Source of the DNA: Polysphondylium violaceum
Lineage: Eukaryota; Evosea; Eumycetozoa; Dictyosteliales; Dictyosteliaceae
Assembly (NCBI GenBank): GCA_000277445.1
Contig: AJWJ01000397.1
Coordinates: 1-22,570, forward strand
Direction: 5' to 3'
Length of the DNA stretch: 22,570 nt
Below, in pieces: positions 8,000 through 18,258 of this stretch (within the stretch, counting starts at the first letter, position 1; each line of letters begins with the position of its first letter). The position numbers were made by a program, and so were the translations under genes. A model generated the notes under the pieces. The model did no database searches, was not told where the DNA came from, and worked only from the letters and a program-made list of their open reading frames with translations.

Positions 8000-10900
8000 T
8001 TATTCACTCTCTTCAGAGGAGCTTACTTTACTTTTCTTTCTTCTTGGTGCAGATTTAGCAGATGGTTTGGCGGCGGGTTTAGCTCTAGGTTTTCTTTTCT
8101 TGCTCTCTGTATCTTTTTTAGTTTTAATTGAAAATTCATCCATATCATCTTCTTTTAATAAAGTTTTGAGCTATAGAGAATTGTTATAGTTAATACATGA
8201 GTTATAATCTAAATCTATAGATTTGATTTTAATTTGTATACATACTTGTGAAAATAAATTCTTTTGAACCAATAGGTTTGAACGAAGGTCTTGGTCTAGA
8301 GGTAGAGACAAAAATGGATAGGTGTTTTCGGTAAGATTGATTGAATCTTGATAGGTTATAGTTAGTTTATCAGAATCTTTTGTTTCACTATCTAGATAAG
8401 ATTTCATTTTCTCCTTGTTGATTGAATAGGTTTTCAATAGAAATTGTTTGAGTTGAAGCAAGAGAATCAATACAATGATCATAATAAAGTTTTTATAAAC
8501 CTCTTCTAAATCGATTGGCTGTTCTTCTGTGGTGGTTGTAGTGGTTGTTGTTTTTGAAACAGCTGGTTTTCTTCCCCTTCTAGTGACGGGTTTTACTGTT
8601 TCTGTTTCAATATTGGTCTCTGATACGACATCAATGATGGTTGCAGTTGGTGGTGCAGTACTACTACTGTTATTGGAAGCATTGGTAGCTTTAATTAAAT
8701 AAGTTTGAAGAATAGATTGAATGAAATTTGCATTTAGAGATACTATTTTATCAATGACATTAATGACAACAATGATTTCATCCATATTGGCATAAGGTAT
8801 ACAAGCCAAGATTTCAAATATAAATTTAAAGTAAGACAACTCTTTATACTTGTAGTCTTTGATTGTATCAAAATTTGACAAAAGAGTGTTTAAAAATGTT
8901 GTTCTATTTGATTTGGAACTCTTGAATAAAGAATAAAATTTAGATATACCTCTAGTAACTGAATGATGGGGTGGTTCTATGTGGGAATAATAATAATAAT
9001 AAGTCTGATTAGTAAAGTAACAAGTTTGAATGAATATAAACAACATACTTGTATCCAAGGATTTATGGAATCTAAATGTCAATTGAACACATTCTGTAAT
9101 TCTTTTGAATAAAGAGGAAGTATGTTTTTGATTTAAAATGAGTAGAGTTGAATAGGCTTTATCGGAAATCTTTGGATTTGGATCAGTTAATAGAGCAATG
9201 ATAAAAGGTACACTATCGAGTGGATTCAAGATACCTTGTTTGATAATTAATTCAATGGTTGATATTGTTCCACTTCTAACCATTTCGTTTGTATCCAATA
9301 AAAACTTTATCATTGATGGGAAATACTTTTGAACTGCTGTTACTAAACTTTCACTATTTTGATCGACTTGCATTGATACAATTGGTTTCTTTTCAGTGTC
9401 TTGATCCTCATCTTCACTATTATCATTGTCATCGTCATCGTCGTCATCATCATCATCATCGCTTTCTTTTCTTTTCTTTGGTTTCTTTGGTTTCTTTTCA
9501 TTCTTTTTTACAGCTGGTTTATCTTTTTGATAGGACTTGAATTCCTTTTCCAAGAGATCATAAAATACTTTGATAATAGTTTCCCTAATCAATGATTCTT
9601 GATTTTGAATTACCATATTGCTAGTACTACTAGTGCTGCTAGTATTGCTAGTGCTGCTACCTATATTAAATGCTTTTGAAATAATTTCTTTGATATAATC
9701 TTTGTTTAAAATGACTGGGGAAGAGATGATGATATTGCCAACAGATTCCAACGACTTGCTAATGATATCTGGATCTTTGATGTAATTGAATATTCTAATG
9801 ATGAGTGGAGTGATGTGGTTTACGACTTGACCCGGTTGGATGACAGTGTTAGTGGTGGTTGTGAATCCTCTTTGCTCAAAGTTAAAATAACGTATCAAGA
9901 GACCAATGGAAAAGAGACAACGTACAATGTCTCCCTTGGTTTTACCCTGTGGCGACTGTACAACAACTATACACTGTGCCAACAACGTCTCGACAAGACC
10001 GTAGTTTAGACTACACTCTTGGATCAACGTACACAGTGTTTTAATGCACACGTGAATCAATGCTGGTGATCCTTGACGATTGATTAGGGTGAGTAGATCG
10101 CTTTCAACGGTACTGATGAAAGCTTTGTCATTGTTTTCAATCAATGGGACTACCTTTTCGAGGATGTGTGCGGCAATCACATAGATAGTAACCTCGTCGG
10201 CGGGGATAGGTTGGTCGAGGTTGGCTGGCTTGAGATAGGGATGGATAAAGCGAGCAAAGGGGACAAGGAACGATGGTTTTACTTTACAAAATATATACAG
10301 TGTCTTGAAAATACCAATGTATTGGGCATTGTTCTTGGGTACTCTCTTTTCCTCCATACTAACAATCATTTCAATCAGTGTCGAGCAGATCTTGGAGCAC
10401 ATAGAGTTGATTTCGTTTTGCTCCTTTTCCAATTTCTTTTTCGAATCTTTTTTAGCGACGCCTATTGCTGTGTCTTTGTTGATCATCTTGTTTATCAAAT
10501 CTACAATCCAAGCGTCATTGTCTAAGTACTTTGACACCTCTATGATTTGTCTGACCTTGGTCAACTCTTGTTTACTTTCTGCTCCATCGGTAGGATGCTG
10601 ATCACCACCGCCAGCCGCCGACTCTAATTTGGTGTCACTAAACCATAGATCCTGGAATGTTTTCAATGCCAAATCACGTATAGCATCATCGTCGGTGATT
10701 CTCGTGACAAGGACCTTGCATATCTCTGGTATTTTTGGATGGTTGGGTTGTGCAAGACATATGTCGTGCAATGTCTTTACGACACGTTTACGGACACTGA
10801 TACCCTTGTCACTGATTCTGTCGCAAATCAAATCAATGTATCTCCATGTCAACTCGGGCTTGATCAACACATACTTGCCAATCAACTCTACGGTATGCTC

Positions 10901-13900
10901 ACGGACCGATATACTCTCATCAATGAATCTGTTTCTAATGGCTCTGTGTACCTGTTCATCTGCCAACACCGATGGATCTGCTTCGACAATTGTCGAGAAT
11001 GCCTTCATTGCCTTGGCACGTGCTTTAATAGATTGGTCAAATAGAATGGACAGTAGATGGTGTAGTAGATTATTGATAATCAAAAACACTGACCCTCTGA
11101 CAGCCAGTTTTCTAAACACCTTGATAGCTTCATCATCTGTACAAATAAAGTGTTTACTATTGACTTGATTATTATTCCACTGAGATATCAAATGTCTACG
11201 TACAATCTCATGCTGTTGCTGCTGCTGTTGTTGTTGTTGAACATTTGAGTCATTCCATGAACCAATGAGGAATTGCTTTGAAGAGTTTACCCATACCTCT
11301 GTACTACATTTTGTCGAGAGATAGTTTAATATGATTTGTTGATAAACATCCTTTTCATGAACAACCAATGGTGTACTAGCAGGACTGGTACTGCCACCAT
11401 TGCCTTCCTCTGACTTTCTTCTCTTCTTTTTCTCTGACAGATGTTTGGGTAAGGTCGGTACAGAGGGACCTGTATCATTTGATATATAAGTAACCTTTGC
11501 AGAATTTGAATAGTCGCCAATCTGTGTCTTTACTCTACAAGTGATACAAGTCCATTGGTGCATTGTATTTGATGCGCCTGCTCCACCTTGATGGTCGGCT
11601 GTATAACTGGGTGCACACAAATCATGGAACAGTTCATCACAATGATCACATTTAACAGTAAACGAATCTGCGCAATACTTTTTACATACGCACTTCACTT
11701 TGGTTGGCTGTGTGAGTGATGTCGATGATGTAGTGGCTGCTATCGGGGTATCCAAAGAATTGAGCAATAAGAGACTATCCTCAAGACGGGCATTGGCAAT
11801 CTCTTGCTTTAGTTTGGTGAGAATGTTGCCCAACAAATCAATCGAGATCATTCTAAAGTTATTCTCAACCTTTTGCTGGGACACTATGTGCATGGCTGTC
11901 GCGCCAAACAGACGGAGAATGAGACTTGCTGCTGGCCATTCTGGCAGATTCAATACTGTGAGTAAATCTTGAATAAAGTTTTCCAACAACGTCTTCCACT
12001 CGCCTTCCTCTGTCTTTTCCGAACACTTTTCAATAAAGAACAAGATGATACAAGTGGCATACTTTTGACACTCACTCAATGAAAACTTGTTGGTGCTGTT
12101 GCTGGTGCTGTCCTGTGTATCTGTGCTATTGCTGGTTGCTGCTACTGAATCTAGATGGGGAAGAGTGGCTGCGCTCTGTACCATTTGAATCAATAGTGCC
12201 GAGAGGATTTGAATGGAACGGTCTTTGGTGACTTTGTAGTGTTTGGGAATCTTTTTGTTGTTGGCTCCCAATATTGGTTTGGACAAGTTGGCCAATATCT
12301 CGTCAACGATGGTTTGTCTGAATTTTGGATACATGCTAAATGCACCTCTGACCATCTTGATGCAACTAAGTTGGACAAATGTGAGGCCATCCACAAACAG
12401 ACTGGGAAGAGAACCGTCCAAGACCATCTCGATAAATGACTCTTGAAGCGATACCTTTCCAGATTCAAATACACACGATATTCTCTCAAAGATCTCTGAT
12501 ACCTTGTTGCAGAGATTGGTGTATTTGTTTTCCTCCTTCTTCGAACTAAACAAGGATTTCTTTTTAATGATTGATTTCTTTTTACTTGCTGATCTCTTTT
12601 TAACGCCGCCATCATCATCGTCGTCATCATCGTCGTCATCGTCTTGTTGATTATCCATATCACTTTCATCGTCGTCGTCCTCTTGACCATCTTTTTGTTT
12701 CTCTTCATCTACAACCTCATCTTCACTATCATCCAATTCTGTATCAATTGATTTTCTCTTTTTCTTTGTTGTTGTCGATGTAGCTGTCGATTGTTTCTTT
12801 TCCTCTGTAGCTTTAAATGTTTTAAATGAAGGATCTAAAACTCCAATAATATTCTCAAACACATTATATTTAATACTAGTGAATATTTCACCCAATTGCT
12901 AATAGTAGTAATGATCGTAGCATAAATATTAATATCATCATATCACCTTTATATTATTCCTATTAATAATAAACACACTTACATCTTCTAATAATTGTAC
13001 AATTTCATTCCCAATTTCGGGTAATGTGAGGATGGTGAAAGCTAATAAACTACATTCTAGTGAGAACTCAACTCTTTGATAATAGAGTGCAAAGTTTTTG
13101 TCTTTTGAATTGTAAGACAATGACGTGTTTAACCCTTCTCTTGAAAATTTAATTAAAAATTGAATGATGTGGGCATACTTTTCAATGGGAATGTCTTTAA
13201 GTAGTCCTAGCTTTGAACAAGATAACAATTCCTTGCCTAGATTTTCAATTAAACCAGTGTTATAAATATTTTTACGTAGATCTAGTTTAATCTTTTCAAA
13301 CAATTCCAATATTTCATTAAATATCTTTTGAATGGGTGTTTCGTTGGACTCCCCTGCTTGTTGTTCCTCTTCATCTGTTTGCTTTTTCTTTCTTTTTCTT
13401 TCTTTTTTTTCTCTAGGTGGTTTAATGGTTGTTGTGGTAGATTTAGTTGAAGCAGTAGCTGATTTTATATCTTGTGGTTGTTGATGATCCTCTTGATGGT
13501 GTTGTTGTTGTTGTGGGAATATATCTAAATGAGATTTATAGGGAATAATGAAATTGTTTTCCCTTTCTTCCATAACTTCAAATATATTTGAATCGCTGAT
13601 AAACTGGCTATCATTTGCATTGGTGGTTGTTGCTGATGTGGATTGATTGTTTATAATATTTGTCATCGTGTCCAATAGCTGTTGAGGTAATATTGTTTGA
13701 TAGTCTTTGTCAATGATTGCAGGCACATGTTGATATATATTTCTTAGTAAGGGCGATTGCTCAGCCTGATTCTTTGGTAGATCCGCACGTATTCTGATAT
13801 TTGATACATTGGTATTATCAATCATTTGATTAATAGAGTCCAATAAAGTCTTTGATGAGTTTGCATCAAAGCCATCTCTACTAGACTCCATAGTATTGTT

Positions 13901-14308
13901 GTTGTTATTTACACTATTTAATAAATTCACAGTGGTTGTTAGGTTACTGGAATCGATGAGATATAGTGAAGAATCTTGTCGAATAATAGGAAGTGGGACT
14001 TCATTGATTGGGTCAGATAACTGTGTCATATTAGAAATCCATCCAAATGGTATATTGACATTGCTGCCATTACTACTATTACTATGATTGTTGTATTGGT
14101 AATAATGACTATTGATCATCGTATGTTGTGGAGGTGGAGGTGGAGGCATGTTTTTGTATCTATCATTGGCCATATGATTAGAATGATTACTATTGTAGTT
14201 GTTATTATTTATGGTATTTATATTCTCATCATTAAAATTTAAATTATTATTATTACTATTATTGTTGTTGTTATTGTTGTTGTATGAATATAAATATTGA
14301 TTATCCAT
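8000..14308 (-). CDS. Cohesin loader subunit Scc2/NIPBL with a PHD finger
   Basis: Three exons: 14308-12983, 12898-8246 and 8170-8000. The introns are 84 bp (GTAAGT..TTAG) and 75 bp (GTATGT..TATAG), both phase 0, and together give about 2049 residues. Loads cohesin on chromosomes, with Scc4/MAU2, in the nucleus. Residues 1-330 are low-complexity (Asn, Gln, Pro runs). A helical region then leads across intron 1 (VQLLED joined to QLGEIFTSIKYNVFENI), as in animal NIPBL. LPEWPAASLILRLFG at about 760 matches a NIPBL hallmark. A PHD finger follows at about 845-896: CVC, KCDHC, FHDLC, WTCITC. The HEAT core at about 1065-1178 (IKARAKAM, SISVREHTVELIGKYVL, KGISVRKRVVK) is nearly diagnostic. An Asp run and a basic, Ser-rich tail (SKKRKPRAKPAAKPSAK) follow. 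Plant SCC2 also has a PHD finger; animal NIPBL does not. Confidence 0.93.
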
Positions 14309-14394
14309 ATTATTATTAGTACATGTGATGATATAGCTGCAATCTTTCCCTTTTTCAATCTAAAAATTAAAAAAAAAAAATTTTTAAAAAAAAA

Positions 14395-14402
14395 GGCGCG
14401 CC
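14395..14402. promoter_or_regulatory. GGCGCGCC palindrome in the cohesin-loader promoter
   Basis: An 8-bp perfect GC palindrome lies 87 bp upstream of the cohesin-loader start codon, between an A run on its left and a T-rich run on its right. All-GC 8-mers are rare in this AT-rich spacer. The core resembles G1/S-type sites (E2F-like GCGCGC), but the strict TTTSGCGC consensus is not met, so the role is a guess. Confidence 0.3.
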
Positions 14403-14467
14403 TATTTTTTCATTTTTCCAAATATTTTCAAAAAAAAAAATAAAAAAGGGAGGGAATTGAAGACCGA

Positions 14468-14504
14468 TGCCCTGGAGAGAGACTACACATCCCTATTCCA
14501 GGCA
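14468..14504. other. Small stem-loop in a GC-richer patch
   Basis: TGCCCTGG at 14468-14475 can pair with CCAGGCA at 14498-14504, with one bulged base and a 22-nt loop. The patch around it is clearly less AT-rich than its surroundings. It could be part of a small RNA or a transcript leader, or chance. Confidence 0.2.
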
Positions 14505-14767
14505 ACTTATTTTCCCTTTCCTACAAGTCAATATATAGTCTATAATAATGGTAATACACAACAACAAAAAGCAATACAGCCAGAGGAGTAATATCACAAC
14601 AATAGAGAGCAAATATTATCAGAAAAAATCTCTTAAAAAATCTCTTTGTTTTTTTTTGGATTTTTTTATTCGGATTCTTTTTTTAATTTTTCTTTGTTAA
14701 AAAGTTTCATCACAATAAATTAACTTTCTATAAAACATAATTTAAATTATACCAGTGCAACTCAATC

Positions 14768-14968
14768 ATGGAAAAATCAGAGTTTGATAGAAAAAAAACC
14801 GGTGGAGGTGCCACAAAAAGACAAGATCCTTCAACTGGTAAGTTACTATCATATATTATTATCAAATAAATAAATCGATAATCAAGTATTAAAATTTTTA
14901 TTTCTACAGTTAGATTCAACCTTAAACCTAGCTTTGCCACAGGATCAAGAGTAAGCTTTTCCTTTTAA
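14768..14968 (+). CDS. Proposed miniature gene A, 42-residue protein
   Basis: Two exons: 14768-14837 and 14910-14968, with a 72-bp intron (GTAAGT..TTTCTACAG), phase 1. The product starts MEKSEFDRKKTGGGATKRQD, crosses the splice at ST|V, and ends RFNLKPSFATGSRVSFSF. It is strongly basic, with a Gly-Gly-Gly turn. There is no signal peptide, membrane segment or recognised domain. Strong consensus splice sites, an open frame across the join and a stop soon after favour a real gene. The same layout recurs in the three proposed genes downstream; the GATKR and TGSR segments recur in B (SAKKP, TGTR) and in part in F. A second GTAAGC lies near the end (14951), but using it gives no open downstream frame, so the short form is preferred. 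Function unknown. Confidence 0.5.
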
Positions 14969-15270
14969 ATTATAACCTGTACTTAACAATCTCTATCTTC
15001 CCGAAAAGTTATCATCTACTCTTAATATCAATGTAATAGTAATAAATATATCGATTACATTTTGATCACCCAAAATACTCTAAAAAATAAATAAATTTTA
15101 TTTCTGATTTTCTGCCAGATTTTTCATCAAAAAGGTTTGAAAAATCCAAAAATATCTTTATTTTAATGTGATGACAAAATTTTTGCAAAGCATCTTTTTT
15201 TTTTATTTTTTTTTCACAATTTTTAATTTGTAGTAATAGTATTTGTATTAATATCTCAATTGTATTTAAA
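14969..15270. other. Spacer between miniature genes A and B
   Basis: About 300 bp of AT-rich sequence with T and A runs. I tested it as an intron joining A to B: no acceptor gives an open frame, so the two are treated as separate genes. It probably holds the 3' region of A and the promoter of B. Confidence 0.45.
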
Positions 15271-15481
15271 ATGATAGATCCATCAGTTATATTAAGAAAT
15301 GGTTGGTCGGGAGGCTCTGCTAAAAAACCCGGCATCACTCTTAGTACGTATTCTTCTGTATTGATTAACTATAGTATGGTTTAGACTAACATTAATCTCA
15401 AAACCAATCATAGTCGCACCACCACTACAAGTGAAAAATACAGCACCATTAACTGGAACTAGAACCCAATTCATCTTCTAA
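15271..15481 (+). CDS. Proposed miniature gene B, 46-residue protein
   Basis: Two exons: 15271-15343 and 15414-15481, with a 70-bp intron (GTACGT..CATAG), phase 1. The product starts MIDPSVILRNGWSGGSAKKP, crosses the splice at GITL|I, and ends NTAPLTGTRTQFIF. Nearer acceptors at 15374 and 15384 leave an intron of only 31 bp or an immediate stop, so 15413 was chosen. It is basic and small, with no known domain. It shares with gene A the Gly-rich turn, a Lys-rich segment, the intron phase, nearly the same intron length, and a TG(S/T)R..F.F ending. It converges on gene F, with 56 bp between the stops. Function unknown. Confidence 0.5.
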
Positions 15482-15537
15482 TGCATCCGTGTTTTCTCAC
15501 CATTTATCAATTATTCTTTGATCACACCAACAATTAA

Positions 15538-15697
15538 TTAACAAGCCCAGCTAGTTGGTCTGCTTCCGAGAGCTATGAATAAGAGTGGTGTTAACAAAGT
15601 ATCGAGTTTTGTTTTTTTATACAGAATATTTACTTTTTGGGCCTCTGCTGGATGAGTTTTGGGAGAGAATGATAGATGGTTTCTTTCTTCCAAACAT
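15538..15697 (-). CDS. Proposed miniature gene F, 32-residue protein
   Basis: Two exons: 15697-15634 and 15572-15538, with a 61-bp intron (GTAAAT..TTCATAG), phase 1. The product starts MFGRKKPSIILSQNSSSRGP, crosses the splice at K|T, and ends LGSRPTSWAC. GRKKPSI recalls SAKKPGI of gene B, and LGSR recalls TGSR and TGTR of A and B. The second exon is GC-richer than its surroundings, which supports coding. A longer open frame on the same strand runs through here unspliced, but its N-terminal part is an Ile run from an AATAAT repeat, so I prefer the spliced model. Upstream lies a C/A-rich element (ACTCTCACCCCTACCCACA on its own strand) like those before the spore coat gene. Confidence 0.4.
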
Positions 15698-16199
15698 GAT
15701 GGTACGATAGAGTATGTGGGTAGGGGTGAGAGTGTAAAAATAATAATAATAATATTAATGAAATGTAAATTTATAGGGACCCATGTTTTGATCAAGAATT
15801 CATGACTGAAAAATTTTAAATTTTATTCAGATATTTTTGTAGAAAAAAAAAAAAGTTTAAAGTAGTATACACATAAAAATGTGCAGCGCTTTATCACAAA
15901 ACTGAAATTTCCCAAATACCACTTCCTGAGCATAAAACCAGAACACGTTTTCTTTTATTATAAAACTTAACCCAGAGTCTGATTTCCACTCGAAAGTTCA
16001 GAAATATCCATCTTCCTTGTTTAAAAGAGATATTTCAGAAATATCTTTTTTTTTTCTCTGCTGAAAATCTTGATTTTTTTACAAAAAAAATCATCAACTT
16101 TGAGACTCTGAGTCAAGGCTGTTTTCAAATTATAGTTTATTATTTATTTTAACTTTACTATTACTTTTTACTATTACTACTAAATAAACACTTTTAACA
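15698..16199. other. Divergent promoter region between miniature genes F and C
   Basis: No coding sequence was seen. Near gene F there is a GT-rich element (TGTGGGTAGGGGTGAGAGTGT-like, 15713-15734), then an AATAAT run. Near gene C there are paired repeats: CAGAGTCT near 15973 and its complement near 16103, with a palindrome between them. Confidence 0.45.
16028..16046. promoter_or_regulatory. Perfect 19-nt palindrome upstream of miniature gene C
   Basis: AGATATTTCAGAAATATCT is a perfect palindrome around a central A. TTCAGAAATATC also occurs about 25 bp earlier as a direct repeat. It looks like a dimeric transcription-factor site. The TTC-N-GAA spacing does not fit the heat-shock (two-base) or STAT (three-base) rule. 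Confidence 0.35.
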
Positions 16200-16387
16200 A
16201 TGGAATTTGAAACTTTTGACATGAAACATGGTGTTGCTAGAGCAAATGGTAAGAAAGCTTTATTGTAATATGATCCTGATTCCTTGGTTTATTAATACAG
16301 AGATTACTAGTTTTTACTTTTTCTACAAACGCCCCCAGACTTGCCACCACAAACACTACCACTGTAAATAGATTTGCATGGAGATAA
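16200..16387 (+). CDS. Proposed miniature gene C, 41-residue protein
   Basis: Two exons: 16200-16248 and 16311-16387, with a 62-bp intron (GTAAGA..TTACTAG), phase 1. The product starts MEFETFDMKHGVARAN, has a split Val codon (G|TT, as in gene A), then FTFSTNAPRLATTNTTTVNR and ends FAWR. Other acceptors at 16300 and 16338 are possible and give shorter or Cys/His-rich tails; 16310 was chosen for the Thr/Asn-rich, coding-like second exon. No domain or signal peptide was seen. The head is mildly acidic and the tail basic. The C-terminus is not clearly alignable with A, B or F, so membership in one family is uncertain even though the gene architecture is the same. Confidence 0.45.
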
Positions 16388-16476
16388 GGTTTCTTTGTTT
16401 CTTTACCACTCAATAAACCCCTATAAAGGATTGGCAAATGTAATCTTTTATCACTATATTATTATTGTGTAACACT

Positions 16477-18258
16477 CTATATTAATAGGCTAAAGAAACG
16501 GTCTCTATCTGCCGATTGTTGGAAATTGAAATACAGTGAGGTTATTTTATTGGCCAAGATAAAGTTTGCAAATGACTGAATTGCATCGTCGTTGGTGAAT
16601 TGAATTTTAAATTGTGAGTAGAGCTTGAATTGAAGTAAATGGGAATAGCGTTTACAGAGTTGGATCAGTTGAGATGAATTTGAATATTTGTCTTGTAAGA
16701 GAGGTAGTAAATGATTGTGAGTGACAATGACCAAATGATCAATCTTTTTTGAAAACATTGAAAATATTTCAGGTTCGTCATAGTGGAGGTGAATCTCGAG
16801 TGATAAGAGATTGGGTAGTATTTTAAAGAAATTGTGAATCCACCATAGATTTAAAGTACTGTTGTTTTCATAGAATATGTAGTCATCTATACACAGTGCC
16901 CTTAGTTGATTCAAATGATTTCCAATCGCCTGTGATAACATTGAATAATCCTCCATCATTATAAATTTAACAATCGATAGTCTTTTTATATTGGAATGCA
17001 ATTTAAAGATATCTGGAAAGCATTGAGATACAAGTAATGTACTGATTTTTGATTTCGTTTTCCACGATCTAAGCAATACATCTATCAACATTATATCGGT
17101 TATTGTTGTTGATCCACGATCACCATTACTATTTCTAAAACTGAGATAACCCAATGTATTATTCTCAACATATGAATTTACATCTACTCTTTTAAATACA
17201 TTACTACTAATATTACTATTTTCTTGAATTATATTATTAAAACTATTACTATTATTATTATTGTTACAACTATTATTATTTAATAAACATAAATAATATA
17301 ATATCTTATTTATATTCAGATAATCGGTTACTTTTAATATAAATGATGAATTAAATGAATCTTCTATTGTTAAATGAGTTATTGAAGGATGATTCATCAG
17401 CTGATCTGTTATACAATCTATTGTACTATTGTGTAATCCTAGTGTTGATAAATTTAAACAATGTTCAAGTATATGTTGATAGCTATTTGGGTTTATAGTA
17501 CAATGTAGAAATAGTTTATCTAGATTACTACTGTTGAAGACACATTTCATTGGTGATACTGATGTTGTTGATGGCGAAATTGACGATGAGGGTAATTTGT
17601 GTTGTTGTAACTTTAATTCAGTAATAAAGGAATATTTTGTTAATATTGAATCTAATACTTTGCCACTGGGTTCACCTTTAAATGTCAACTTGTGTATAAT
17701 ATCTTTTGATCCCAACAATCCTACTATATGATCAACATATCTATCCAAAGGGATCATACTAGTACTGCTATTTAACAATTGAATGGGATCCAACGTTATA
17801 TTTAATGTATTGTTAAATACTATTCTACATTTATCTTGTGCATTCAATTTTATTTTTATCTTTTGATTACTGTTATTATTATTATTATTACTATCACTAG
17901 TGGTATCCATCACAGTGTTAATGTATTTTTGATTTTTATAATGCGACAACAAGGATTCAATCAAAGAATCATGTGATATGGGATCGACAATAAATAGAAT
18001 ATCATTGAATTCTAATTTCCTTTCTCTGACAAGATAAAGATACTTTTTTAGATATACATCTTTATTTACTTTTATTATCGGTAAAAGTAACTTTGGTATA
18101 ATATTGTAATACCATTCCTTACAAACTCTACCCATATGATCGATACTAGATACAATTACTTTAAAATCAAACTCTGATATGATTTGGTAGTATATAAAAT
18201 AAGAATCTAATATCTTTTTAATTATTGTATTTGAAAATAAACAATTATAATTATTCAT
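16477..18258 (-). CDS. Dictyostelid F-box/leucine-rich protein
   Basis: A single exon of 593 residues. The head (about 8-60) has the dictyostelid F-box-like pattern: IIKKILDSYFIYY, then VCKEWYYNIIPKLLLP. Two Asn-rich runs at about 122-131 and 333-345 are typical slime-mold inserts. From about residue 190, leucine-rich units follow: IHKLTFKG, FITELKLQQH, NLDKLFLHC, NLSTLGLHN, SITHLTIED and LLSLEIHLH. The fold suggests a substrate receptor of an SCF ubiquitin ligase in cytosol or nucleus; this is inference from family habit. It converges on miniature gene C. Its start codon is the first Met after an AT-rich leader. The protein resembles the 574-residue protein upstream in build, but I cannot claim close paralogy by eye. 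Confidence 0.7.
   Translation of the reverse strand: MNNYNCLFSNTIIKKILDSYFIYYQIISEFDFKVIVSSIDHMGRVCKEWYYNIIPKLLLPIIKVNKDVYLKKYLYLVRERKLEFNDILFIVDPISHDSLIESLLSHYKNQKYINTVMDTTSDSNNNNNNSNQKIKIKLNAQDKCRIVFNNTLNITLDPIQLLNSSTSMIPLDRYVDHIVGLLGSKDIIHKLTFKGEPSGKVLDSILTKYSFITELKLQQHKLPSSSISPSTTSVSPMKCVFNSSNLDKLFLHCTINPNSYQHILEHCLNLSTLGLHNSTIDCITDQLMNHPSITHLTIEDSFNSSFILKVTDYLNINKILYYLCLLNNNSCNNNNNSNSFNNIIQENSNISSNVFKRVDVNSYVENNTLGYLSFRNSNGDRGSTTITDIMLIDVLLRSWKTKSKISTLLVSQCFPDIFKLHSNIKRLSIVKFIMMEDYSMLSQAIGNHLNQLRALCIDDYIFYENNSTLNLWWIHNFFKILPNLLSLEIHLHYDEPEIFSMFSKKIDHLVIVTHNHLLPLLQDKYSNSSQLIQLCKRYSHLLQFKLYSQFKIQFTNDDAIQSFANFILANKITSLYFNFQQSADRDRFFSLLI

Larger units (their letters stand above)
14309..14767. 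other. Divergent promoter region between the cohesin-loader gene and the first miniature gene
   Basis: No gene was seen. The left half is A/T runs interrupted by a GC palindrome. A GC-richer stretch of about 60 bp follows, with a possible stem-loop. The right half (TATATAGTCTATAATAA near 14531-14547, then A/C-rich sequence) probably serves the + strand miniature gene. Confidence 0.5.

Noticed and set aside
7509-8189. A 226-residue + strand frame running from the FNIP fragment across 8000-8189
   Set aside because: Its second half (LGADLADGLAAGLALGFLF) is the antisense of the basic C-terminal exon of the cohesin-loader gene, and the T-run translation (FLFFFF) before it is not coding. Only the FNIP part is kept, as a pseudogene.
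9289-9595. Plus-strand frames such as one rich in His and Arg (YYHCHRHRRHHHHH)
   Set aside because: They are the antisense of the Asp-rich run in the cohesin-loader protein.
12893-12895. Start of the cohesin-loader protein at a TTG inside the second exon
   Set aside because: The frame continues upstream across an 84-bp phase-0 intron into the 442-codon first exon, which begins with a true ATG at 14308 and matches the NIPBL layout.
13508-13515. A TCCCACAA site on the minus strand, resembling the upstream element of dictyostelid non-coding RNA genes
   Set aside because: It lies in the coding sequence for a Pro-Gln-run of the cohesin-loader first exon. No RNA-like sequence follows.
14951-15270. 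A second intron joining miniature genes A and B into one gene
   Set aside because: GTAAGC at 14951 is a fair donor, but every acceptor tested before or within B runs into a stop at once in the phase required.
15538-15795. The unspliced 85-residue minus-strand frame over miniature gene F
   Set aside because: Its first third is an Ile run made by an AATAAT repeat. The spliced model starting at 15697 gives a more coding-like product and good splice sites.
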